The notes beneath the pieces are model-generated. The model saw only the letters and a list, made by a program, of their open reading frames with translations, was not told where the DNA came from and did not search any database. A DNA stretch of 64,000 nucleotides from Bacteroidota bacterium (GTDB lineage: Bacteria > Bacteroidota > Bacteroidia > Chitinophagales > Chitinophagaceae), in assembly GCA_016712665.1 (NCBI GenBank), contig JADJQP010000004.1, positions 186,001 to 250,000 of the forward strand, given 5' to 3'. Of this stretch, positions 11,401 to 18,661 are shown piece by piece. Position 1 is the stretch's first letter; every line of letters starts with the position of its first letter. The position numbers were made by a program, and so were the translations under genes.

Positions 11401-14299
11401 TCTGAGTGGAAATGCTCCCTTTGAAGTTCATTACACCCACGATGCACTGCCATTATTATTTAACATCATCAACACAAATTCTACACTATATTTTGAAAAT
11501 GGCAATTATGCTTTTCAACAAGTGACTGATGCTACCGGCTGTCAGTTCCTAATAAATCAAAACTATTCCTTTAGTTATGATACACTGGATATTGAAATGA
11601 CCACACCACAGTATGATTGCGACAGCCATAAAGTTAAAATTCACTTTACTTTAGAAGGCAATTCGCCTTGGACAGTGCACTATTCAAAAGATGGAATACC
11701 ACAGCAACTTGTATCCAATACAGATAATTTCTATTCATTTTACGAAAACGGCACGTACCAATTTATTTCCATTACCGATGCTACCAATTGTAGTAAGACC
11801 ATGAGTGAATACTATGTTTTCAATTATGAGGCCATCAATGCATTTCCTACGACACCCATTTATCATTGTGATAGTAACAAAACGGCCATAGATTTCGCCT
11901 TGCAAGGAAACCCTCCGTTTACCATCCATTATACTTTGAATGGCTTACCTCTTCAATTGAATAGTGCAATCGGAAATTTTACCGAGTATTTTGAAAATGG
12001 AAATTATAATTTTCTCTTTTTAGAAGACGCTACCGCTTGTTCATTAAACCTTAATCAGAATTATAGCTTCAACTATGATTCTATTGACATTACCATGAGC
12101 CAACCACAGTATTTTTGCGACAGTAACAAAACAAAAATTCATTTTAGTCTTCAGGGAAACAGTCCCTGGGTGCTACATTATATTAAGGATGGCATCCCCT
12201 TGCAATTCACTTCAAACAGTGCACAATTCGATCTATATTTTAGCAATGGCCTTTACCAATTTACAAAGATTGAGGATGCCACTAATTGCCTAAAAACAAT
12301 TAATCTTGTCTATTCATTCAATTATACGCCACTAAATGCCATTATTACTCAACAGAAATTTAATTGTGATTCCAATTTATTTCAAATTGATCTTCAATTG
12401 CAAGGCAATGGTCCATGGACCATTTATTATAACGATGGCATGCAATTTCTCAGCAAGTCCAGCAACATCGCATCCACCTCACTATGGTTACCCAATGGCA
12501 ATTGGACCATCTCAAAAATTGTCGATGCCACCAATTGTGAATTCACTCTGAATTTGAATAAAATCATTAATTATAATGCCATAGCGGTTTCATCCAGTCT
12601 GCCTGTATATGATTGTGACAGCAACAAAATGAGGGTTAATTTTTCAATTACTGGCAATGCACCTTGGACCATTCAGTATACACACCAAAACATACCTCCT
12701 GCCTACTATTCCATTCAAACCAATAATCCAAATCATGTGCTCTACTTCAATAATGGATCTTATGTAATTACGGATGTACATGATAGTACAAATTGTTCGC
12801 AAAATATTCTGCTAAGTGTCAATAACTCATTTACACCACTGATGGTTCAAAAAAATCCTGATGTATATAACTGCGACTCAACCAAAATGTTGATTAGTTA
12901 TGTTTGTACCGGCGATGCTCCTTATACGATACATTATAAAAATAACGGAAATGGAATTACGTATCAGATGAGCACCAACCAACCCAATATTGAATTATAT
13001 TTAGGAGATGGCAACTATACCATTCTATCAATTACGGATTCTAAATGCAGCAAATCCATTAATGACACCATAGTGATAAACTATCCCAAATTGATGTCAT
13101 CCATGGCTCCTGCAGCCATTTCATGTGATTCTGACAAAGTATATGTTCAATTTGCAACCCCTCAGGGGAATAAACCATTTACCTATTTTTACTATTTTAA
13201 TAATCAATATTTATCCTTTACCACTTACAGCAACGCTACCAATTTTTATTTAAATAATGGACAGTACTTTTTTGAAAAAGTAGTGGACTCAATGGGATGC
13301 GCCGTGAATTTTAATCAAATAGTAAATGCTAACTATGTCCCTTATCACTACAACGGATTTACAAAAAAATATTTGTGCGACAAGGATAGCACGGCGCTTA
13401 CCTTTGATGTTAGCAATGCCATGAAAGTATTTATTTCGTATACCTATAATGGAGGCCCTATTGACAGCTTTGCCATAGAAGCCAATGGTAGCAAAACATT
13501 TATTTTGCCGAACGGCAGCTACACCTTACTATCAATAACTGATTTGATAGGATGTGTTCAAAATATTAATGAAACGCTCATCATTGACAACAAACCCACT
13601 GCTGTGGATTATACCATCTCCATGAATTGTGCCACTCGATCATACACCTATCAGTTTGATCTTCAAGGAACGCCCCCTTGGTCGTTGAATTATAATTATC
13701 AAAACATTTCTCAAAATGCAGTCATCAACCAATCGCCTTTTGCATGGACTGTAGATGCCGGATTGTATTTTCTCGACCATATTAAAGATGCCAATGGTTG
13801 CGAATATTTGCTCAAGAAGTCAGATACCTTGCCATTTTTTATCAATGATTTTCCCACCTTATCATACAGAGATTACCGACTTCATACCATCCAAACTCCT
13901 TACTCTTATTATTGGTACAAGGATGAGATTTTGATTGATTCTATTTCAAAAGCAAGCATCCCATCTTATGGAAATGGAGTCTACAAAGTGATGATAGTAG
14001 ATCATTTAGGATGTAGCAATTGGTCTAATGAAATTACCCTATCATACCATAAGGAAATAAATGTTTTCCCCAATCCGGTGCGGACGTCAACTCATGTTGT
14101 TATCGATGGTGATTTTGGAGGTTCATGGAGCTATCAACTATTTGATGTCAGTGGAAAATTATTGCAGGAAGGCAATCAAGAAATTCCCTCGGCAGATATC
14201 GATATGCAACCCTATTCCAGCGGTGTATATACCCTCATTGTCAGGTATGTAAATCAGGGGGATCGGGACAAAAATGTTATTCGCCTCATTAAGGAATAA
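8477..14299 (+). CDS. Giant T9SS-secreted protein: serine-hydrolase-like domain, about 17 repeats of 83 residues, C-terminal sorting domain
   Basis: A 1940-residue exported protein. The start is ATG 8477, where an obvious signal peptide begins (ending PKTYAQ); the ORF could extend 9 bases upstream on TTG codons. Residues 110-365 resemble an alpha/beta hydrolase: oxyanion-type HGNGN at about 150, nucleophile elbow GISEGG with Ser 246, acidic candidate GESDD at about 319, and His 352 (NYHTFP). Residues 376-1795 are tandem repeats, each with CDSNKT, GNxPWTIHY, ENGxYQF and DATNC. The last 80 residues are a T9SS type A sorting domain (VFPNPV, YQLFDVSGKLL, SGVYTLIV). Probably displayed on the cell surface. 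Substrate and partner unknown. Confidence 0.9.
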   Translation: MKYVFHGIVTVLLFLGFSPKTYAQLTPADSVLFNSVFKSFIYIPYWNFPAQWYVNDSISSMQQLQQRFVADFPFTPLDLDSSTVSNIVLSDLTYANDVNIGFNAYPWIYNQTDPVMRMPYMLNGKVDTAYTAFTPSLAGGNCKTAFLLIHGNGNNTTSELLQGIGYACLHCNVKSQCLQHGDVYTYCKPNEDWRAIYWNRRKLNEYVVNYCEAMGTNYGTNYLIETIALVKALKSKYSKVIILGISEGGYTALLNLLNTEPDGAIISGGYSINFDTYTPSQFILSARFGSAPQYYDRDSVKSKISQLQTNTLFTWGESDDVTLMDPEHDFHYTENFLNNYSNCSYFYDFNYHTFPPCGTLDSFITRIKGKPKAFIIPIENTCRSDSMQIKVGICGQAPFQFDIYKDNVLLSTVNTANDTSILSLFTEGTYEIKNVDDASSYGGINSTAYTFTKDPAVAYTITGRHFNCDSNNTEIQMQMSGSAPWKFVTEFNNNTQIDTLYNPTLLKHYANGTLTLVSVVDSNSCLLPINQTFILSDSLVDFAINATAYNCDSNKTKISFSLQGRSPWMISYKKNGINDSIITQSSTLDLFLENGLYEFLQVTDSNGCQKNINQGFNFNYNAIDATITTQNFDCDSIKTPIQMDLNANSPFTIEYTKNGTSNQMVTNNLNNLVHFGNGTYQFIQVTDQTGCVKTINQNFSFNFDTLQFSMDLPQYDCDSNKTKIHFDLQGNTPWTIHYTKNGSPLQINTNTPSLDHLFENGVYQFIQLNDATCQQNINQTFIFDFDTVNISLSQPVYYCDSNKTSIQFDFQGNPPFTIHYTKDATAQQFVTNSFSEQLFFENGNYLFLDVVDASGCLKNISQSHIFNFDTVDITLSTPQFNCDSNKTLIHFDLEGNAPWTIHYLKDGLPQQFVSNNASIDQYYTNGNYQFVEVLDATNCSKAINAYYVFNYDTIGAILSSPLYDCDSNKTAIQCNLSGNAPFEVHYTHDALPLLFNIINTNSTLYFENGNYAFQQVTDATGCQFLINQNYSFSYDTLDIEMTTPQYDCDSHKVKIHFTLEGNSPWTVHYSKDGIPQQLVSNTDNFYSFYENGTYQFISITDATNCSKTMSEYYVFNYEAINAFPTTPIYHCDSNKTAIDFALQGNPPFTIHYTLNGLPLQLNSAIGNFTEYFENGNYNFLFLEDATACSLNLNQNYSFNYDSIDITMSQPQYFCDSNKTKIHFSLQGNSPWVLHYIKDGIPLQFTSNSAQFDLYFSNGLYQFTKIEDATNCLKTINLVYSFNYTPLNAIITQQKFNCDSNLFQIDLQLQGNGPWTIYYNDGMQFLSKSSNIASTSLWLPNGNWTISKIVDATNCEFTLNLNKIINYNAIAVSSSLPVYDCDSNKMRVNFSITGNAPWTIQYTHQNIPPAYYSIQTNNPNHVLYFNNGSYVITDVHDSTNCSQNILLSVNNSFTPLMVQKNPDVYNCDSTKMLISYVCTGDAPYTIHYKNNGNGITYQMSTNQPNIELYLGDGNYTILSITDSKCSKSINDTIVINYPKLMSSMAPAAISCDSDKVYVQFATPQGNKPFTYFYYFNNQYLSFTTYSNATNFYLNNGQYFFEKVVDSMGCAVNFNQIVNANYVPYHYNGFTKKYLCDKDSTALTFDVSNAMKVFISYTYNGGPIDSFAIEANGSKTFILPNGSYTLLSITDLIGCVQNINETLIIDNKPTAVDYTISMNCATRSYTYQFDLQGTPPWSLNYNYQNISQNAVINQSPFAWTVDAGLYFLDHIKDANGCEYLLKKSDTLPFFINDFPTLSYRDYRLHTIQTPYSYYWYKDEILIDSISKASIPSYGNGVYKVMIVDHLGCSNWSNEITLSYHKEINVFPNPVRTSTHVVIDGDFGGSWSYQLFDVSGKLLQEGNQEIPSADIDMQPYSSGVYTLIVRYVNQGDRDKNVIRLIKE
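9596..13850 (+). repeat. Coding tandem repeat array, period about 249 bases (83 residues), about 17 copies
   Basis: The Cys-Asp-Ser block recurs about every 248-250 bases, near 9876, 10123, 10374, 10621, 10867, 11116, 11365, 11615, 11866, 12117, 12366, 12614, 12873, 13124 and 13377, with degenerate first (about 9620) and last (about 13625) units. Each unit has one Cys at the CDS motif and one about 57 residues later (DATNC/DSNGC), suggesting one disulfide per unit. Middle units are most alike; outer ones are diverged. From unit 2 to unit 10 a Trp/Phe position alternates (PW, PF, PW, PF), consistent with duplication of a two-unit block. Confidence 0.9.
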
Positions 14300-14375
14300 T
14301 GTTTTCCGATTCCATCTCATTTGTAGGCAAAATCACCAATGCATTTTTTACATTTACCAAAAGAAAATTCTATAC

Positions 14376-15368
14376 GTGAACAGAAGAAAATTTGTACAAA
14401 CCATCGGTGCATTGGCACCTTTGACCACACTCAGTAAAAACCTTTCTGCTTTTGAAGGAAATGTGTCCCAAAAAAAATCCATTGTAATTTCAACATGGTC
14501 GGGAAATACAAAAGCAAATGAAAAAGCATGGGAACAACTGATAGCCGGCAAATCTGCATTAGATGCTGTTCATCAAGGCGTGATGGTACCCGAAGCAGAC
14601 CCTGAAGATATGAGTGTTGGGCTTGGTGGTTTACCTGATCGAGATGGCATTGTAACCCTTGATGCATGTATAATGGATCATGCGGGCAATATCGGTGCAG
14701 TGATGGGTTTAGAAAATATCGTTCATGCCATTTCGGTCGCACGATTGGTAATGGAAAAAACTCCTCACGTACAATTAGTTGGCGATGGAGCCCTGCAATT
14801 TGCATTGGAACATGGTTTTGAAAAAGAAAATTTATTGACTTCCAAATCAAAAAAAGCATGGAAAGCGTGGTTAAAACAATCACAATACAACCCCATGACA
14901 ACAGTGGAAGAAATAGAGAAACGAATCGAAAAAAATCATGATACCATAGGCATGCTCGCAATTGATTCTTTTAGCAATCTTAGCGGTGCATGTACCACTA
15001 GTGGAATGGCCTATAAGCTTCATGGGCGCGTGGGCGACTCACCCATTATCGGTGCCGGCTTATACGTCGACAACGAGGTGGGTGCTGCTTCGGCAACCGG
15101 TGTTGGCGAAGAAGTGGTTCGAATTTGTGGAAGTCATACCGTGGTAGAGGCGATGCGATATGGACACAGCCCTGAAGAAGCTTGCAAAATTGCCCTTGAG
15201 AGATTAGTGAAAATGAAGGGCAAACCCTATTGCCAAAAAGTACAAATTGGATTTATTGCCTTGAATAATAAGGGAGAAACGGGCTGTTATTCACTCTTGC
15301 CAAATTTTACAATGGCAGTACGCAATGAAGAGGGCAGCAACGTCATCTCTTCAAAATCTTTATTGTAA
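14376..15368 (+). CDS. N4-(beta-N-acetylglucosaminyl)-L-asparaginase (glycosylasparaginase, Ntn hydrolase)
   Basis: A 330-residue enzyme that cleaves the GlcNAc-Asn link left after glycoprotein breakdown. I chose the GTG at 14376 because it gives a short twin-Arg-like export signal (NRRKFVQTIGALAPL); the ORF reaches upstream into the previous gene. The autoproteolysis site is HDTIGMLA, Thr being the N-terminal nucleophile of the small subunit. Downstream are GACTTSGMAYKLHGRVGDSP and GAGLYVDNEVGAASATGVGE, the substrate-binding loops of the family. Followed with 1 base between by cutC, and further on by a beta-mannosidase, suggesting an N-glycan degradation set. Plain L-asparaginase or isoaspartyl peptidase are less likely alternatives. 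Confidence 0.88.
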   Translation: MNRRKFVQTIGALAPLTTLSKNLSAFEGNVSQKKSIVISTWSGNTKANEKAWEQLIAGKSALDAVHQGVMVPEADPEDMSVGLGGLPDRDGIVTLDACIMDHAGNIGAVMGLENIVHAISVARLVMEKTPHVQLVGDGALQFALEHGFEKENLLTSKSKKAWKAWLKQSQYNPMTTVEEIEKRIEKNHDTIGMLAIDSFSNLSGACTTSGMAYKLHGRVGDSPIIGAGLYVDNEVGAASATGVGEEVVRICGSHTVVEAMRYGHSPEEACKIALERLVKMKGKPYCQKVQIGFIALNNKGETGCYSLLPNFTMAVRNEEGSNVISSKSLL

Positions 15369-15369
15369 A

Positions 15370-15915
15370 ATGAAACAAAAATATCTTCTCGAAATTGCTA
15401 CTTTCTCCCTGATGGGGGCAGTGGAGGCATTTAGGGCGGGAGCACAGCGTATTGAATTGTGCGAAAATCCTCACGAAGGTGGCACCACACCCTCATATGG
15501 AATGATGGCGACCGCAAAGAAACTAATCAATATTCCAATTTTTCCCATTATTCGTCCAAGAGGTGGTCATTTTGTATATTCAAAATCGGAACGCGAAGTT
15601 ATAATAGACTGTGGATGTCATCGAATACTAACCAGCGGTCAATATCCTTCGGTATTTGATGGAAAAGAAAATGTAAGAATTTTGGTTGAGAGAGCGAACG
15701 GAAAAATTGCCATTATGCCAGGTAGCGGACTGAACAGTCAGAATCTAAAGGAAATTGCACACCATACGGGAGCTAGCGAATTTCATACTGCCGCACGGAA
15801 GACAATATTCGACAAGAACCCTTTTTCACCCAAAACTATGAATGAAAAAATGAGTTATACTTCCATTGACAAAAAAGAAATACAAAAACTTCTAAAAGTA
15901 CTGTCTGAATTATAA
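15370..15915 (+). CDS. cutC: CutC-family TIM-barrel protein with in-frame internal deletion
   Basis: CutC family (historically copper homeostasis; true activity uncertain). The start is ATG 15370, two bases after the previous stop. N-terminal features are normal: LLEIATFSLMGAVEAFRAGAQRIELCEN, EGGTTPSYG and IIRPRGGHFVYSKSEREV. The next residues are already the late motif CHRILTSGQ. The family normally has about 60 residues here, including a VTFHRAFD motif, and none are present in any frame. After it, IAIMPGSGLN and EFHTAAR are normal. Length is 182 against about 240-250. Losing these barrel strands should prevent a normal fold, so the gene is either defective or misassembled. Confidence 0.82.
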   Translation: MKQKYLLEIATFSLMGAVEAFRAGAQRIELCENPHEGGTTPSYGMMATAKKLINIPIFPIIRPRGGHFVYSKSEREVIIDCGCHRILTSGQYPSVFDGKENVRILVERANGKIAIMPGSGLNSQNLKEIAHHTGASEFHTAARKTIFDKNPFSPKTMNEKMSYTSIDKKEIQKLLKVLSEL

Positions 15916-15951
15916 TTTCTCTACGAACAACAATTTAAGAATTCTTCAACT

Positions 15952-15959
15952 TATATTTG
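15952..15959 (+). promoter_or_regulatory. Putative Bacteroidota -7 box of the DUF4920 lipoprotein gene
   Basis: TATATTTG, exact TAnnTTTG match, 23 bases before ATG 15983 in the 67-base gap after cutC. It suggests that the lipoprotein pair starts its own transcript. Confidence 0.5.
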
Positions 15960-15982
15960 CGTATTACTTTAATTTCAAAGAA

Positions 15983-16477
15983 ATGAAAAAAACATGCCTC
16001 CTGATCATCAGCTCCCTTATCATATTTAGTTGCAATGAATCGGGTAAAGAATCGAACACCACTGCCAAAACGGAGCTTAGCAAAACGGAGCCACTATATT
16101 TTGGCGAAAAAATTACTGCGGACAATGCTAAGCCAACAGATAGTTTGCGAGCTATGATGGGAGCCAATACCGAATTGAATTGCAAACTGATTGGAACAAT
16201 TGATGCGGTTTGTCAAAAGAAGGGTTGTTGGATGGAGCTCAAGAATACTGATGGAAGTACTATTCGGGTAACCTTTAAGGATTATGGCTTTTTTATGCCA
16301 AAAGATTGCTCAGGCAAAACCGCTATTGTAGACGGTATTGCAAAAATTGAGGTAACCTCCATAGCCGATTTAAAAGAATATGCTAAAGATGACGGACAAA
16401 GTAAGGAAGATATTGCTAAAATTACAGAGCCATTACAAGAATTAGTATTTGAGGCAAAAGGCGTCATTCTTCAATAA
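15983..16477 (+). CDS. DUF4920 lipoprotein
   Basis: A 164-residue predicted lipoprotein: MKKTCLLIISSLIIFSC is a lipoprotein signal with Cys 17 as the acylation site. The body matches my recall of DUF4920, an OB-fold-like domain of Bacteroidota: KLIGTIDAVCQKKGCWMEL, then TIRVTFKDYGFFMPKD and VDGIAK. The CQKKGCW pair of cysteines recalls metal- or redox-binding proteins, but no activity is established. It is followed 6 bases later by a c-type cytochrome lipoprotein on the same strand, so both may serve an envelope redox process. Confidence 0.82.
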   Translation: MKKTCLLIISSLIIFSCNESGKESNTTAKTELSKTEPLYFGEKITADNAKPTDSLRAMMGANTELNCKLIGTIDAVCQKKGCWMELKNTDGSTIRVTFKDYGFFMPKDCSGKTAIVDGIAKIEVTSIADLKEYAKDDGQSKEDIAKITEPLQELVFEAKGVILQ

Positions 16478-16483
16478 GTCATT

Positions 16484-16939
16484 ATGTACAAAATAGGAAT
16501 CCTTTTTATCTGTATTGTCATGGGTATCATATCCTGTGAAGAAAATACCTCCACAAAGAAACTCAAGGAAAACGATTGCGAGAAACCCACTATTAAAGAT
16601 CCGAATGAAGTAAAACCGATGGCGCAAATGATGCGTACCATGGCAAACTATTGTGACACCATGCGTTTGAAAATAAATAAGAATGAATGGGTCGATTCAG
16701 TAGCCTTTCCGCTGATGCCTTTTTGGTCAGCCGAACCCACCGACTCCTCTGTACTCGAAACGCTCTTTTTTGACAATGCAAAACGATTTGAAAACGCCTA
16801 TCGAAAACTCATGCAAGATCAAAACCATCAGAAAGAAAACTATACAGCTGTCATTGCTACCTGCGTGCATTGTCACAATAGTTATTGCAGTGGCCCACTC
16901 CGTAGAATCAAAAAGTTACCCTTAGATTACAAAGAGTAG
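16484..16939 (+). CDS. Small c-type cytochrome lipoprotein (single CxxCH)
   Basis: A 151-residue protein with a lipoprotein signal (MYKIGILFICIVMGIISC, acylated at Cys 18). It has one haem-attachment motif, CVHCH, at about residues 127-131, preceded by an amphipathic region (FFDNAKRFENAYRKLMQ) that resembles monohaem cytochromes of the cytochrome c-prime type, where CxxCH lies near the C-terminus. After the haem motif come NSYCSGPLRRIKKL and a short tail. The haem should lie on the periplasmic or outer side of a membrane. It lies between the DUF4920 lipoprotein and the beta-mannosidase gene. Electron partner unknown. Confidence 0.78.
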   Translation: MYKIGILFICIVMGIISCEENTSTKKLKENDCEKPTIKDPNEVKPMAQMMRTMANYCDTMRLKINKNEWVDSVAFPLMPFWSAEPTDSSVLETLFFDNAKRFENAYRKLMQDQNHQKENYTAVIATCVHCHNSYCSGPLRRIKKLPLDYKE

Positions 16940-16943
16940 ACGG

Positions 16944-18632
16944 ATGAAAACGATTCAAATCATATGCTTCATTGTCGCTGTTCTTCTTTTCAATCTTCCT
17001 TCTGCCTTCTCTCAAACCTACCTCCTTCATACAAATTGGCAATTTAAAAATCGTCAAAAAACAATTTGGTATCCGGCAACGGTACCCGGCACCATACATA
17101 CCGATTTGTTGGCCAATCATTTGATAGCAGATCCGTTTTACGGCGACAATGAAAATAAATTGCAATGGATTGGCCAAACCGAATGGGAATACCAAACACG
17201 TTTTGATATACCTTACTCCACCAATTCAGAAATATTTCTGCAGTTTGATGGACTGGACACATACACATCCATCTATCTGAATCATAAACTATTGCTCAAA
17301 ACCGACAATATGTTTAGAACCTATAAAGTGCCTGTGAGTAAACTCCTCAAACAAAAGGGAAATGATCTGCGAATCGTATTTTATAGTGCCGAGCGCCAAG
17401 CCAATCTCGCTGCCAAGAGAAATAGGATTATATATCCCTGCGAAAACAATAGAAATTTTGCACGCAAGGCACAATATCACTTTGGTTGGGACTGGGCTCC
17501 TCGAATGATTACCTGTGGCATTTGGCGATCTGTCAAATTGATAGTTGGAGGCGAAAAAATCGATACGACACCACACTATTCAGAGGTAAAACTAATACAG
17601 GAAAACGACTCCATCGGCCAATCATTTTACTTCACCGTTGAGGGGAAACCAACCTTCATGAAGGGGGCCAATTGGATTCCGGCTGATGTATTTTTACCCA
17701 GAATCAGCAAAGAAAAATATAAGAGTTTATTGGTGGCAGCAAAGGAAGCGGGTATGAATATGCTACGGGTTTGGGGAGGTGGAATTTACGAAGATGATTA
17801 TTTTTATTCCCTCTGCGATTCTTTAGATATTTATATATGGCAAGATTTTATGTTTGCAGGTGCCATGTATGCCGCTGACCCGGTATCGCTTGATAATATC
17901 AAACAAGAAGCCATTGACAATATCAAGCGATTGCGTACGCATAAATGTATTGTTTTGTGGTGCGGAAATAATGAAATTGATGAAGCCTGGCATAATTGGG
18001 GCTGGCAAAAACAATTTCATATTTCAAAAAGCGACAGCATTCGTTTATGGACCGACTATCAAAAAATATTTCATGAATTATTGCCATCACTGGTAAAAGA
18101 GTATGATGGAGGCAGGGCCTATATCGCCTCTTCACCATTGTATGGCTGGGGGCGTCAAAAAAGCATGACCCACGGCGATAGCCACTATTGGGGAATGTGG
18201 TGGGGACTCGATTCCATCTCTATAATGAAACAAAAAATACCCCGTTTTATGAGTGAATATGGAATGCAGGCGATGCCAAATATGGAAAGCGTTTTACAAT
18301 TTGCCACCAAAAGTGATTTATACACTTCATCAGCCTTCATCAAAAATCATCAAAAGCATCCAACAGGTTTTCAAACCTTGAGCAAATATCTTCGCATGGA
18401 ACAGATTCCGGTGAGTGATTTTGCATCTTTTGTCACCGGCACTCAAGAACTTCAAAGCAGAGCTATTGAAACGGCGTTAAACGCTCAAATACATTCTAAG
18501 GGAAGATGCATGGGATCCTTACTTTGGCAGTTTAATGATTGTTGGCCGGTTTGCAGCTGGAGTATTATTGACTATTATGGTAATAAGAAAAAAGGGTATT
18601 ATACTCTGCAAAATATACATCAAAAAAATTAG
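16944..18632 (+). CDS. Beta-mannosidase, GH2, lacking the middle Ig-like and C-terminal domains
   Basis: Exported glycoside hydrolase (signal peptide ends SAFSQT). Residues 25-200 are the GH2 jelly-roll domain (WYPATVPGTIHTDLL, then HFGWDWAPRMITCGIWRSV). The catalytic TIM barrel follows almost at once (DSIGQSFYF, FMKGANWIPADVF), with acid/base Glu in WCGNNE and nucleophile Glu in MSEYGMQ. The usual 85-100-residue Ig-like domain between them is missing in frame. The protein stops soon after WQFNDCWPVCSWSI, where family members normally have 150-200 more residues. Length is 562 against about 820-860. Catalytic residues are present, but folding is doubtful. It would remove beta-linked mannose from N-glycan cores. 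Confidence 0.85.
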   Translation: MKTIQIICFIVAVLLFNLPSAFSQTYLLHTNWQFKNRQKTIWYPATVPGTIHTDLLANHLIADPFYGDNENKLQWIGQTEWEYQTRFDIPYSTNSEIFLQFDGLDTYTSIYLNHKLLLKTDNMFRTYKVPVSKLLKQKGNDLRIVFYSAERQANLAAKRNRIIYPCENNRNFARKAQYHFGWDWAPRMITCGIWRSVKLIVGGEKIDTTPHYSEVKLIQENDSIGQSFYFTVEGKPTFMKGANWIPADVFLPRISKEKYKSLLVAAKEAGMNMLRVWGGGIYEDDYFYSLCDSLDIYIWQDFMFAGAMYAADPVSLDNIKQEAIDNIKRLRTHKCIVLWCGNNEIDEAWHNWGWQKQFHISKSDSIRLWTDYQKIFHELLPSLVKEYDGGRAYIASSPLYGWGRQKSMTHGDSHYWGMWWGLDSISIMKQKIPRFMSEYGMQAMPNMESVLQFATKSDLYTSSAFIKNHQKHPTGFQTLSKYLRMEQIPVSDFASFVTGTQELQSRAIETALNAQIHSKGRCMGSLLWQFNDCWPVCSWSIIDYYGNKKKGYYTLQNIHQKN

Positions 18633-18661
18633 TTTTAAGTTTTTAATTCTTATTTTTAGCA

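Noticed and set aside
9596..13850. CRISPR-like or noncoding repeat array
   Set aside because: Period is a multiple of three inside one open frame, and the units diverge at the protein level in the way of duplicated domains; no short identical repeats with unique spacers.
14431..14961. 176-codon minus-strand ORF
   Set aside because: Antisense shadow of the glycosylasparaginase gene, which carries clear catalytic motifs; the shadow has no motif.
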